Shown here piece after piece: positions 8,939 through 17,508 of a stretch of DNA of 64,000 bases. Location: the NCBI GenBank assembly GCA_017302615.1, contig JAFLDB010000009.1, positions 1 to 64,000 of the forward strand. Direction: 5' to 3'. The position numbers and the translations under genes were made by a program. Under the pieces are notes generated by a model. It made no database searches. It saw only the letters and a list, made by a program, of their open reading frames with translations, and was not told where the DNA came from. This DNA comes from Sphingomonadales bacterium (GTDB taxonomy: Bacteria > Pseudomonadota > Alphaproteobacteria > Sphingomonadales > Sphingomonadaceae). The stretch's first letter is position 1, and the number at the start of each line of letters is the position of its first letter.

Positions 8939-9562
8939 CTAGTTCTGGCTGTTCAGGATCAGCAGGGTCAATTCGGTCCGGCTTCCGACCCCGAGCTTGT
9001 CATAGATCCGGTGCAGGGCCACCTTGATAGAGCCTTCGCTAACGCCGAAGCCCTCGGCGATTTCGCGGTTGCGCTTGCCCTGGCAGACCTCTTCGGTGAT
9101 CCGGCGCTCGCGTTCGTTCAGGCGGGACATCGGCGAGGGCAAACTCGGCTTCTGGCTGTGGTCGAGGGCCCGGCCGATCAACTCGGGCGGGATTGCGTTA
9201 CCGCCCTTGCTGACAATCTCCAGCGCTTCGATCAGCTGGCTTTCGCCCCCCTGCTTGAACACGATCCCGCTGACCCCGGCCCGCATCGCTTCCAGCAACT
9301 GGCGGTCCTCAATCACGGCGGTCAGCAGGATGACCGGACGCTGATCGCCCTTGCGGCGCATCGCCTGCAAGGCTTCGATCCCGTCGCGCCCCGGCATCCG
9401 CACATCCAGGATCGCCACATCGGGATCATGCTGCTCAATCGCGGCCAGGGCATCATCGCCATCACCAACCGCAGCCGCCACTTCAAGCCCGGCCTGGGTC
9501 AGGACGGTTCGCACGCCTTCGCGCAGGAAGGGGTGATCGTCGGCGATTATCACGCTGGTCAT
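8939..9562 (-). CDS. NarL/FixJ-type response regulator
   Basis: A 207-residue two-domain regulator. The receiver begins SVIIADDHPFLREGV (acidic pocket) with phosphoacceptor Asp in VAILDVRMPG near residue 53, and conserved Thr and Lys positions in LLTAV and VFKQGG. A LuxR-type helix-turn-helix follows in LNERERRITEEV through EIAEGFGVSEGSIKV. ATG 9562 overlaps the kinase stop by 4 bp (ATGA), so the pair is co-translated and the kinase encoded upstream is its partner. The longer start at 9586 would lie within the kinase and add residues outside the receiver fold. Target genes are unknown. Confidence 0.92.
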   Translation of the reverse strand: MTSVIIADDHPFLREGVRTVLTQAGLEVAAAVGDGDDALAAIEQHDPDVAILDVRMPGRDGIEALQAMRRKGDQRPVILLTAVIEDRQLLEAMRAGVSGIVFKQGGESQLIEALEIVSKGGNAIPPELIGRALDHSQKPSLPSPMSRLNERERRITEEVCQGKRNREIAEGFGVSEGSIKVALHRIYDKLGVGSRTELTLLILNSQN

Positions 9563-11184
9563 AAATCGTTTGCAGCCGGTAGCCAAATCCGAACCGCAGT
9601 GTGACCGCTCCCGCTGGTGATTGCAAGTCTGCCACCCAGCACTTCGACCCGTTCGGAGATGGTTTGCGGCAGAAATTCATCCCTGGTTTCGGCGTGGTGT
9701 GGATTGAGAACCGCCAGCTCCAGCCCGCCATCCGACTGCCGCACGGTCAGGTCGACCCGGCGAGCCTGACCATGCTTGACCGCGTTGGCGATGGCCTCGC
9801 CAATCAGTTGCTGTGTTTCCCGCAGCAAGAAGGCCGAAAACTTCGCATCCGGGCAGTCGCAATCCAAGGTGGTTTCGATGCCCCAGCGCCGTTCGGCGGC
9901 CTCCAGCGTGGCGGTGAGGGCATCGCAGAGATGGTCCGGCAGGCTCGGGCCCTGCTTGTTGCGCAACTGGGCGATCAGGTCCTGAAGGTTGTGCTGCTCC
10001 TGCGTCAGCGCTGCTTGCAAGGCATCCAGTTCCGGGTCCGGATTGCCGCCTTGCCGCCAGATCTGGCGCAAGGCGGCAATCCGGAAGCCCACCCCGGCAA
10101 GCGATTGCGCCACGCTGTCGTGAAGATCGCGGGCCAGCGAAAACCGCAAGCGTTCAAGCTGAGCGGCCTGGCTCATCTCCGCAAGGGCATGCCGGTCGAT
10201 TGCCAGCCCGATCTCCCCGCTGAGCGCGCGGGCCGGTTGCAGGTGATCGGCCGAGACTCCCCTGATGCCCGTCAGCAGGATCGTGCCGCTGCCGGTTTCG
10301 GCCGTGACGGGAATCAGCAGGCCGGATTCGAGGCCCAGAAAGTCCGCGGCATCGATGCGGGCCGGGCCGCGCCGGGCCGCGATCCGATCCCCGTCCTCAA
10401 GTTCAAGCCGGCGGTGCCGCCGCCGATCGAACAGCACGGCGGAGCCGCTCGGTCCGCTGTCGAGCGCGATTGCCTCGGGCGGCAACCGCTGTGCACGATG
10501 CCCGGCAATCCCGGCCAGGCCCAGATAGATCCAGGGCTCGTCGGCAGGACTCCAGAAGATCGCCACGCCGCTGGCCTGCATGTGGCGCTGGATGTAATCG
10601 ACGATGATCGCAAAGCGGCGCTCAACCGGTGCGTCATGCGGCCAGTCGAGCCGGTCGGGCTTCTCGGGTCTGCGGCTGGTGCCAAACCAGATCACCAGCG
10701 CGGCAAGGATCAGCATGAAGGCCAGGCGCCGGGCAAACCAGTTCCCGTCATCCAGATCGCCATTGTGGGCCAGCGCAAGGCCCAGCAGCCCGTAGAGCAC
10801 GATGAGACCGGCGGTGATCATGATCACGGTCCTGGACCGCCAGATCAAGGTGCTGGTCAGGACCAGGAAGACAAAGAATCCCATGAACGGACTGACCAGC
10901 CCCAGGCCAGCGGATTCGATCAGGTACAAGGACGCAAAGGTCGCGAAGACGTCGATCAGGAAGGCGGCGGGGCGCATCCGGTGGGTGAGCCACCAATCGG
11001 TGCAGGCAATCACCAGCACCGCGGCCGCATAGACCAGATAGCTCCACAGCAGGACGGCTCCGGCCGCGGTGCGAATGATCGGAAAGCCCGGATCGAGCAG
11101 GGAGGCGGCGATCAGCATCGCCGCGAGGATCAATCGGCAGATTGCCGTAATCCGGTCTGAGCGGAGCTGCAGCGATTGATACAT
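9559..11184 (-). CDS. HisKA_3-type membrane sensor histidine kinase
   Basis: A 541-residue kinase with about six N-terminal transmembrane helices (roughly 12-170), a GAF-like sensor region (about 190-330), and a DHp/ATPase module. The phospho-acceptor His is in LARDLHDSVAQSLAG near residue 350. The ATPase N-box is EAIANAVKHGQA. Unusually, the region where the D/G box (DDGxGF) should be reads LNPHHAETRDEF, lacking the glycines of a normal ATP lid, although ERVEVLGGRL follows as expected. It may be weakly active or have unusual nucleotide handling. It is coupled to the NarL-type regulator by an ATGA overlap. The signal is unknown. Confidence 0.88.
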   Translation of the reverse strand: MYQSLQLRSDRITAICRLILAAMLIAASLLDPGFPIIRTAAGAVLLWSYLVYAAAVLVIACTDWWLTHRMRPAAFLIDVFATFASLYLIESAGLGLVSPFMGFFVFLVLTSTLIWRSRTVIMITAGLIVLYGLLGLALAHNGDLDDGNWFARRLAFMLILAALVIWFGTSRRPEKPDRLDWPHDAPVERRFAIIVDYIQRHMQASGVAIFWSPADEPWIYLGLAGIAGHRAQRLPPEAIALDSGPSGSAVLFDRRRHRRLELEDGDRIAARRGPARIDAADFLGLESGLLIPVTAETGSGTILLTGIRGVSADHLQPARALSGEIGLAIDRHALAEMSQAAQLERLRFSLARDLHDSVAQSLAGVGFRIAALRQIWRQGGNPDPELDALQAALTQEQHNLQDLIAQLRNKQGPSLPDHLCDALTATLEAAERRWGIETTLDCDCPDAKFSAFLLRETQQLIGEAIANAVKHGQARRVDLTVRQSDGGLELAVLNPHHAETRDEFLPQTISERVEVLGGRLAITSGSGHTAVRIWLPAANDL

Positions 11185-11583
11185 GAACCTGGCGCCATCC
11201 CGAGAATGCGGCGGGAATTGTCAGTCAGGGACCGGGCAAGGTCAAGGTTCGGTTGCAGCACGGCTGCGACCTGCAGTCGCCGGGCTGTTGCCGCCGGATG
11301 CGGCGTCCCATCCCGCAGCCATTATCCGGCGCAAACAGGAACCCGATGGCGGCACCCCGGAACGCCAGAAGTTCGCGCGGCCAAAAGGAATGAAAAACAT
11401 ATAAATCATATATTTATGAAAGAGATGTTCGCGATCTTTGCGCGAGTTCCGCATGGAAGTTCCGCGCCTCGGCGCAGTGCGGTGCCCCCGGGCAGAGGGA
11501 GGATATTCAGGCTGAGAAAGAGCGCACCGCCAGTGTGGCAGATCGGGCCAGTGTAGGAAAATCCCGCGTCCTTGCCGTCTGTC
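11185..11583. other. Non-coding gap upstream of the kinase
   Basis: About 400 bp with no convincing gene. It should hold the kinase promoter (minus strand) and the 3' end of the MFS transcript. An AT-rich island at 11390-11420 has a near-palindromic centre (TATAAATCATATATTTAT) that stands out from the GC-rich surroundings and could be a promoter or binding site. A 70-codon minus-strand reading frame at 11242-11454 is open but shows no family features. Confidence 0.5.
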
Positions 11584-12879
11584 TCACCCGGTCGCCGCCG
11601 GTCCGGATTGTCGGCCGGCCAGATCGGCCAGGTAGCTGCGCCGCATCATCGCAAAGGCCGTGGCTGCCAGCAGGCAGGGTATCGGCAGCAGGCGGAACGC
11701 TTCGGCCAGGCCAATGGCGTCGGCAATCCGGCCGGTCAGGATCGGCCCCGGCGCCAGGCCGATCAGGTTGTTGGCCAGGGTCAGCGTGGCAAAGGCCGAG
11801 CCGTGGATCGCCAGCGGCGTAAGGTTGGCCACCATCGCGCCGACCGGGCCGACCGTGCCCGCCACCAGGAACATCGCCGCGCCGAGCAGAACCAGCTGGG
11901 CAGTGCCCGGCGGCAGCAGCATCGCCAGCGTCAGGCACAGCGCGGTCCCGCAGGCATAGCCGATCGCCAGGGCAATCTTCGCCTCGGGCCGGTCGCGGGC
12001 GATCCGGTCGCTCAGCATCCCGCACAGGATCATGCCCGTGCCGCAGAGCAGCAGCAGGACGGCGGCAAGCGATCCGGCCCGGTCGACCGGCAGGTGATAG
12101 GTGCGGTTGAAATAGCTTGGCAGCCAGGCCGGCAGCGCGCCCGCCGCAAACAGCTGCAGGCCGCTGCCCAGATAGGCCAGCCGGACCGAGCGGTTGCCGA
12201 CCAGTTCGCGCAGCGAAACCTTCACCGCTCCGGACGGCTGCGCTGCGGCGGCTCCCGCCAGGGCCCGGATCCGCCGTTCCCGCACGATGACGGGATAAAG
12301 CGCGCCCATCGCCAGGCCGGCCAGGCCAATCGCCGCAAAGGCCATGCGCCAGCCGTGGGCTTCGGCAATGGCCCCGCCGATTGCCACGCCCAGCACCTGC
12401 CCGAACAGCCCGCCGGCCATGAAGGCGGCGGAAAGCGTTGAGCGCAGCCGCGCCGGGAACACGGAAATGACCACGGCGATGCCAACGCTGCCATAGGCCG
12501 CCTCGCCGATCCCGACCAGAGCGCGGCCGATCAGCATCGTCTCGAAGCTCTCGGCAACGGCGCACAGCAGCGTGGCCAGACTCCACAGGATCGCCATCAG
12601 CGTCAGGCTGCGCACCCGCCCCCAGCGGTCTGCCGCCAGCGACAGCGGGAAGGTCAGCAGCCCGACCATGATCGCGACCACGCCGGACAGCAGACCAAGC
12701 TGGGCGTCGGTCAGGCTCCATTCGGTCTTGAGCAGCGGGAACACGGCGTTGAGCACCTGCCGCGCCATGTAATCGGAAATCAGCAGGCCAAAGCTGAGCG
12801 CGAAGACCAGCCAGGCATAGACCGTCGCCCGGTCCGGGCCGGCGGAGCCGCCTGCATCTGTCGGTATGTGCGCCGCCAT
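11584..12879 (-). CDS. MFS transporter
   Basis: A 431-residue permease with about 12 transmembrane helices. Motif A-like sequence LAADRWGRVRS lies between helices 2 and 3, and a second, SDRIARDRPEAK, after helix 8, typical of MFS solute carriers. The N-terminal SDYMARQVLNAVFPLLKTEWSLTDAQLG resembles the spinster/ACS-like group. It is the last gene of a five-gene minus-strand operon, 28 bp after the serine hydrolase gene, and is the likely uptake system for the compound handled by the BKACE/dioxygenase enzymes. Substrate not known. Confidence 0.88.
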   Translation of the reverse strand: MAAHIPTDAGGSAGPDRATVYAWLVFALSFGLLISDYMARQVLNAVFPLLKTEWSLTDAQLGLLSGVVAIMVGLLTFPLSLAADRWGRVRSLTLMAILWSLATLLCAVAESFETMLIGRALVGIGEAAYGSVGIAVVISVFPARLRSTLSAAFMAGGLFGQVLGVAIGGAIAEAHGWRMAFAAIGLAGLAMGALYPVIVRERRIRALAGAAAAQPSGAVKVSLRELVGNRSVRLAYLGSGLQLFAAGALPAWLPSYFNRTYHLPVDRAGSLAAVLLLLCGTGMILCGMLSDRIARDRPEAKIALAIGYACGTALCLTLAMLLPPGTAQLVLLGAAMFLVAGTVGPVGAMVANLTPLAIHGSAFATLTLANNLIGLAPGPILTGRIADAIGLAEAFRLLPIPCLLAATAFAMMRRSYLADLAGRQSGPAATG

Positions 12880-12907
12880 GGCCTGTCATCCTCTCCCCGG
12901 CCGTGCG

Positions 12908-13459
12908 CTAGCGCAGCATTTGTTCGATCAGGTCGTGGCCACCCGGCCATGGGCCGTAACCCGCCGGCGGGTTGAGATGGCCGACGTCGCCCGCATCGTG
13001 CAGGTCCGCGCCCCAGTCGCGGGCGAGCCCTTCCACCCGCTCGAACCCGGCCAGCGGATCATTGCGGCTGGCCACTACCAGCGCAGGGAACGGCAAGGGT
13101 GCACGCGGGATCGGCAACCAGCCATTGGCCGACAGGTTATCATGCGATGGATAGCCCGGCGGCAGCGGATGCTCCACATCGGCCGGGGTGGCCAGCAGCG
13201 CGGCCTTGATCGCCCGGCTGGGCGCCAGCGCCCAGTGCGCCACCATCAGGCAGCCGGCGCTGTGCGCGGCAATCACCACCTCACCCTTGATCGCCTGCAG
13301 CGCCGCATCGAGCGCGGCCACCCGCGCCGCCCGCGAAAGCCGGTCTTCGGTCAGCGGTTCCACCGTAACCGATCCCGGAAATGCGCGGGCCGCGTGGGTC
13401 TGCCAGTGGTCCTCGACATGGTCCCGAAGGCCGGGGACGAAGAGGACGGTCGCGCTCAT
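12908..13459 (-). CDS. RBBP9/YdeN-type alpha/beta hydrolase
   Basis: A 183-residue small serine hydrolase. The N-terminal TVLFVPGLRDHVEDHWQ replaces the usual HG motif, the nucleophile is in AAHSAGCLM, and the catalytic Asp and His are expected in VASRNDPL and GDVGHLN. This pattern fits the RBBP9/YdeN family. It starts in an ATGA overlap with the upstream BKACE gene, so it is translated with it. It might cleave an ester or thioester intermediate of the pathway; the family function in bacteria is poorly known. Confidence 0.88.
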   Translation of the reverse strand: MSATVLFVPGLRDHVEDHWQTHAARAFPGSVTVEPLTEDRLSRAARVAALDAALQAIKGEVVIAAHSAGCLMVAHWALAPSRAIKAALLATPADVEHPLPPGYPSHDNLSANGWLPIPRAPLPFPALVVASRNDPLAGFERVEGLARDWGADLHDAGDVGHLNPPAGYGPWPGGHDLIEQMLR

Positions 13460-14508
13460 GCCGCGGCGCTGAGCCGGGGCCAGCGGCGGCCGGGCTTCAC
13501 GCCGGGCAGCCAGCCGTTCTTTTCCAGCGTCTCCTCCACGCTCGAATAGAACGTGCCGATCTGGTAGATTTCCCGGGCTTCCTTGCCGCTGGCAATCGGC
13601 CGCCACAGTTCCTCGGAAATCCGCACCGCCTTTTCGATCTGCTGGACCGACGTGGCGCGCTCGCCCTTGCGGCCCCACAGGTTGTCTTCCTGGCCGACGC
13701 GGACGTGCAGGCCCATGGCGATGCCCATGGTGATCAGCGGATACATGCTGCGCATCAGCCCCTCGACCGTGCAGACGGCATTCTGCGGCAGGCGGTTGAT
13801 GAATTCCATCAGGTTGCGCGGGTTGGGGCCGTCGTGCCCGCCGCCGATCGCCACCCAGTTGCAGACCAGCGGACCCATGTAATGACCGTTCCGGACCAGC
13901 CGCTCGACCGTTTCCAGATCGCGCGCGCAGCCGATCTGGAAATGGGTCTGGATGCCCGCCGCGGTCAGCCGCTTCATGTGTTCCTTCATGAACTTCGGCC
14001 CGGCATCGTAATACATCTCGGTATAGGCTTCGCGGTAGACGTCCCACATCGTGGTGCCCTTGGCGTCCTCTTCCGTGATCAGCTCCATCACGTTCATCTG
14101 GTTGGTGTTGACCGCCAGCGTGACCTGATCGGGCGTGGGCGTGAGGTCGGCCAGCATGTGGCGGGTATCGTCGTCCAGCCATTCGGCCGCCGCGCTTTCG
14201 CTCTTGGGGGCAAAGCTGATCGACCCGCCGACCTGCAGCACCATGTCGGGCACCGCAGTGCGCAGCCGGTCGAGCATTTCATTGAACCGGTCGAGGTCCT
14301 TCGATCCGGTGCCGTCCGGCTCACGCACGTGCAGGTGCAGCACCGTCGCCCCGGCGTTGTAGCAATCGACCGCCTTCTGGACCTGCTCGGCAAAGCTGAC
14401 CGGGATATCGTCGCTGTCTTCGGGCATGAAGCTGGGGGCATAGGGCGCGACCTGGATGACCAGCGGGTCCTGGTTCTCGGGCAGCAGGCTCTCGTCGAAG
14501 AATTGCAT
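13456..14508 (-). CDS. BKACE (DUF849) beta-keto acid cleavage enzyme
   Basis: A 350-residue TIM-barrel zinc enzyme of the 3-keto-5-aminohexanoate cleavage (Kce) superfamily. These condense a beta-keto acid with acetyl-CoA to give acetoacetate and a new acyl-CoA. Metal and substrate motifs are visible: GATVLHLHVREPDG (HLH zinc ligands), VGGSISF, HFQIGCARDLE and GLHVRVGQEDN. GGAGAAG-like purines precede the ATG. It lies between a TauD-type dioxygenase and a serine hydrolase in one operon, which points to breakdown of a keto acid made by oxidation of a side chain or quaternary amine. The substrate class (for example dehydrocarnitine) cannot be told from sequence alone. Confidence 0.9.
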   Translation of the reverse strand: MQFFDESLLPENQDPLVIQVAPYAPSFMPEDSDDIPVSFAEQVQKAVDCYNAGATVLHLHVREPDGTGSKDLDRFNEMLDRLRTAVPDMVLQVGGSISFAPKSESAAAEWLDDDTRHMLADLTPTPDQVTLAVNTNQMNVMELITEEDAKGTTMWDVYREAYTEMYYDAGPKFMKEHMKRLTAAGIQTHFQIGCARDLETVERLVRNGHYMGPLVCNWVAIGGGHDGPNPRNLMEFINRLPQNAVCTVEGLMRSMYPLITMGIAMGLHVRVGQEDNLWGRKGERATSVQQIEKAVRISEELWRPIASGKEAREIYQIGTFYSSVEETLEKNGWLPGVKPGRRWPRLSAAA

Positions 14509-14528
14509 CGGACTTCTCCTCTCGGGGT

Positions 14529-15377
14529 TCAGAACGGCTTGTCGCCAATGATCCCGGCGCGCTCCATCTGGCGGACGCAGGGGGGGTAGTCGCTGACGGC
14601 GTAATGCTGGGTGCAGCGGTTGTCCCAGATCGCCATGGAGTTTGGCTTCCAGCGCCAGCGCACCTGGTATTCCGGAATTTGCGCCCGCCCGATCAGGTAC
14701 TGCAGCAAGGCCGCGCCTCCGGGGGCAAAATCCTGCCCGTAGCGGACATTGGCACTGGTGTGGAAATTGGTGAAATGGGTGGTGAAGCCGCAGACATAGA
14801 GGCTCTTGCGGCCCGTTTCCGGATGGGTGCGGACAACCGGGTGTTCGGCGTCGGGATACTGCGCCTTCAGCGCCAGCCGCTTCTCCTCGGGCATCCGCGC
14901 GCCAAAGCTGGCCTCGATCGAATGGCGGGCCTTGAGCGGCGCGATGGTTTCCTTGATGTGGTCCGGCAGGTCCTCATAGGCGCGTTCCATGTTGGCCCAC
15001 ATCGTGTCGCCGCCAACCGGTGGGCAGGCCACGCAGCGCAGCACCGCGCCCATCTGCGGCACTTCGCGCCAGGTCGTGTCGGCGTGCCACGAATTCTCGT
15101 AGAAATCGGGCGGCGAATTTTCGTCCTTGTAGATCCGCACCAGCCCCGGATGCTCCGGATCGCTGCCCGCCACCGGGTGGTCCTCCAGCGCGCCGAAGCG
15201 TTCGGCGAAGGCCACGTGATCGGCGCGCGTGATGTCCTGATCGCGCAGGAACAGCACCTTGTGCTCCAGCAGCGCGGCGCGGATCGCGGCAAACAGGTCG
15301 TCGTTGCGGGCCGCTTCGGCCAGGTTCACGCCGGAAAGCTCGGCGCCGATATGCTGGGTCAGTTTCTCGATTTTCAT
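14529..15377 (-). CDS. TauD/TfdA-family Fe(II)/2-oxoglutarate dioxygenase
   Basis: A 282-residue non-haem iron oxygenase. Iron ligands are the H-x-D in WHADTTW and the distal His in CTQHYAVSDY; the 2-oxoglutarate Arg is in RQMERAGI. The N-terminus KIEKLTQHIGAELSGVNL is typical of TauD. It hydroxylates a C-H bond next to S, O, N or in a side chain, with succinate and CO2 as by-products. ATG 15377 was chosen over the longer 15440 start because it overlaps the upstream quinone oxidoreductase stop as ATGA and opens the conserved domain. It is placed before BKACE, so it may start attack on the substrate. Confidence 0.9.
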   Translation of the reverse strand: MKIEKLTQHIGAELSGVNLAEAARNDDLFAAIRAALLEHKVLFLRDQDITRADHVAFAERFGALEDHPVAGSDPEHPGLVRIYKDENSPPDFYENSWHADTTWREVPQMGAVLRCVACPPVGGDTMWANMERAYEDLPDHIKETIAPLKARHSIEASFGARMPEEKRLALKAQYPDAEHPVVRTHPETGRKSLYVCGFTTHFTNFHTSANVRYGQDFAPGGAALLQYLIGRAQIPEYQVRWRWKPNSMAIWDNRCTQHYAVSDYPPCVRQMERAGIIGDKPF

Positions 15378-16351
15378 AGCACGAACACCGATGAGCCAAT
15401 GGTCTTGCCCGCTTCCAGATCGCGGTGGGCCTGGACGCACTGGTCGAGGGAGTAACGCGCGCCGATCTCCACCCTGATCCGCCCGGCGGAGAGATGATCG
15501 AACCAGAACTGCGCCATCTCGGCCCGCTCGGCCGGATCGGCGAAGTAGTCGGCAAAGGCCGGGCGGGTGAAATAGACCGAGCCCTGCAGCACCAGCTGCA
15601 TTGCGTCGATCGGCGGGAACGGACCCGAAGCCGTGCCGCAGCCGACCAGCACGCCGCGCCGCCGCAGCGATTTCAGCGATCCTTCGAAAGTGTCCTTGCC
15701 GACCGAGTCGAACACGGTCTGCACGCCTTCGCCCCCGGTCAGCTCCCTGACCCGCGCCGGCACGTCCTCGCGCCGGTAGAAGATGATCTCGTCGCAGCCC
15801 ATCGCCCGGGCCTTCTCGGCCTTCTCCTCGCTGGAAACGGTGCCGATCACCCGGATGCCGAGCAGCCTGGCGACCTGGATCGCCAGCAGGCCGACGCCCC
15901 CGGCCGCCGCGTGGAGCAGCACCGTATCGCCCGCCTTGAGGCGCGGATCGGCCTTCATCAGCCAGTAGACCGCCGTCAGTCCGCGCATGGTCGAGGCGGC
16001 CGCGGTTTCGAAAGAGACATTGCCGGGCAGTTTCAGCAGCGGCGCGGCCGGCATCACCCGCTCTGTCGCATAGGCGCCGAGCGGGCCGCCGTTGTAGCTG
16101 ACCCGGTCGCCCACCGCGACACTGGTCACGCCCTCGCCAACAGCCTCAACGGTTCCGGCACCTTCCACGCCGATCCCGCAGGGCGGCTGGACCGGATAGT
16201 AGCCCGAGCGGAAATAGGTGTCGGCGAAGTTGCAGCCGACCGCGCCGTGCCGGATCCGGACTTCGCCCGGACCCGGCTGGCCGACTTCGGCATCCTCCAT
16301 GACAAGGACTTCGGGCCCACCGGTGGTGTGAAATCGGACGACCTGTGCCAC
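15374..16351 (-). CDS. Zinc-free quinone oxidoreductase (MDR superfamily)
   Basis: A 325-residue NADPH:quinone reductase-like medium-chain dehydrogenase. It has the GroES-like N-domain and the NADPH-binding HAAAGGVGLLAIQVARLLG motif near residues 145-165. Cys ligands for catalytic or structural zinc are absent, as expected for the QOR branch. GTG start with GGGAGAG upstream. It is the first gene of the operon running to the MFS permease and starts 116 bp from the divergent AraC gene. It may reduce an enone or quinone intermediate. Confidence 0.88.
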   Translation of the reverse strand: MAQVVRFHTTGGPEVLVMEDAEVGQPGPGEVRIRHGAVGCNFADTYFRSGYYPVQPPCGIGVEGAGTVEAVGEGVTSVAVGDRVSYNGGPLGAYATERVMPAAPLLKLPGNVSFETAAASTMRGLTAVYWLMKADPRLKAGDTVLLHAAAGGVGLLAIQVARLLGIRVIGTVSSEEKAEKARAMGCDEIIFYRREDVPARVRELTGGEGVQTVFDSVGKDTFEGSLKSLRRRGVLVGCGTASGPFPPIDAMQLVLQGSVYFTRPAFADYFADPAERAEMAQFWFDHLSAGRIRVEIGARYSLDQCVQAHRDLEAGKTIGSSVFVL

Positions 16352-16430
16352 TGTCTGTGCTCTCCCAAGCTCTTTGCCCGGACGCTAGGCAGGCCGGCAC
16401 TTGCAGTTTTCACATTTCGTGACATTGTTT

Positions 16431-16446
16431 TGCCAATTGGTGCCAA
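16431..16446. promoter_or_regulatory. Candidate AraC-type operator (direct repeat)
   Basis: TGCCAA occurs at 16431-16436 and again at 16441-16446, exactly one helical turn (10 bp) apart, in the 116-bp space between the quinone oxidoreductase operon and the divergent AraC gene. Direct half-sites on one DNA face are typical of AraC-family proteins. A further TGGCA lies just before the regulator start. A related TTGCCAAT occurs in the promoter of the other OruR-like gene near 51320. Confidence 0.4.
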
Positions 16447-16467
16447 GCCCGGCACCGGAGCCTGGCA

Positions 16468-17508
16468 ATGACCGAGCTTGTCCGCGTGGCTGCCCTGACC
16501 GGCTATATCGAGACCATGGCCGGGCTCGGCCTCGATCCACGCCCGCTGCTGAAGGAACAGGGCCTGTCGGCCGACCTGCTGGTCAATCCCGAGCAGCTGA
16601 TCCCGGCCCGGGCGGCGATCCGGCTGCTGGAACGCAGCGCGGCGGATAGCGGCTGCATAACGCTTGGCGTGCGCATGGCCGAAGGGCGGGTGCTGTCCAA
16701 TCTGGGCGCCAGCAGCCTGCTGATCGCGCACCAGCCGACCCTGCGCCAGGCCCTGACGGCGCTGTGCGAGTTCCGCGCGCGGATCAACTCCACGCTGGTC
16801 CTGCAGATCGAGGAGCGCGGGGACGACGCGATCCTGCACGAGGACTTTGCCCTGCGCCGCCCGGAGCCGGCCCGGCAATCGTCCGACCTGGCACTGGGTG
16901 TGCTGGTGCGGATGTGCAGCGAAGTGCTGGGGCCGGGCTGGTCGCCGCGGCTGGTGTGCTTTTCCCATGCCGCGCCGCCGCCTTCCGAATTGCCGGTCTT
17001 TGCGCGGGTGTTCCGCAGCCCGCTGCAGTTCGACAGCGAACTGACCGCGCTGATCCTCGACCGGGCCGATCTCGATCGCCCGAACCCGCGGGCCGATGAA
17101 CGGCTGGCCCGCCATGCCCGGCAGCTGCTCGATGCGGTGATGAGCCCGGCCGAGCGCACCTTGGTGCAGGATCTCGACCAGCTGATCCGGCTGCTGCTGC
17201 CGGCCGGACGCGCCACGATCCAGAACTGCGCGGCTTCGATGGGCCTGACCGTGCGGACCCTGCAGCGCGCACTGGACAGTGCCGGCACCAGCTTCAGCGC
17301 CTTGCTGAACGAGGCGCGGATGCAGCTGGCGGTCCAGTACCTTGCCAACCCCCGGATGCGGATTACCGACATTGCCGGCATGCTGGGCTATGGCTCGATC
17401 GGGGCCTTCAGCCGCTGGCACAGCCAGGTCTTCGGCGCACCGCCCCGCGTCGCGCGGCGCCGGGGCGGTCCAGGCCTGCCATCAACCGCGCGTGAGAATG
17501 CCGGCTAG
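16468..17508 (+). CDS. AraC-family transcriptional regulator (OruR-like)
   Basis: A 346-residue regulator with an N-terminal arabinose-binding-like domain (about 1-210) and a C-terminal AraC double helix-turn-helix (about 235-330). Diagnostic HTH residues are in CAASMGLTVRTLQRALDSAGTSF and ITDIAGMLGYGSIGAFSRWHSQVFG. It is divergent from the quinone oxidoreductase-to-MFS operon and most likely its activator, sensing the pathway substrate. Its stop shares the palindromic CTAG with the stop of the convergent sugar permease. Confidence 0.9.
   Translation: MTELVRVAALTGYIETMAGLGLDPRPLLKEQGLSADLLVNPEQLIPARAAIRLLERSAADSGCITLGVRMAEGRVLSNLGASSLLIAHQPTLRQALTALCEFRARINSTLVLQIEERGDDAILHEDFALRRPEPARQSSDLALGVLVRMCSEVLGPGWSPRLVCFSHAAPPPSELPVFARVFRSPLQFDSELTALILDRADLDRPNPRADERLARHARQLLDAVMSPAERTLVQDLDQLIRLLLPAGRATIQNCAASMGLTVRTLQRALDSAGTSFSALLNEARMQLAVQYLANPRMRITDIAGMLGYGSIGAFSRWHSQVFGAPPRVARRRGGPGLPSTARENAG

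Noticed and set aside
9601..11160. 519-codon plus-strand ORF
   Set aside because: Lies entirely opposite the histidine kinase; Gln/Gly/Asp-rich mirror sequence.
11242..11454. 70-codon minus ORF beginning MRNSRKDREHLF
   Set aside because: No ribosome site of note, no family match, and covers the likely kinase promoter.
11507..12889. 460-codon minus-strand ORF in the second frame of the MFS gene
   Set aside because: The other frame (11584-12879) gives a proper 12-helix MFS protein; this one is Arg/Gly/Pro-rich.
12908..14182. Long minus ORF spanning the serine hydrolase and part of BKACE
   Set aside because: Only the last 183 codons from ATG 13459 are the hydrolase; the front is a shadow of the BKACE gene.
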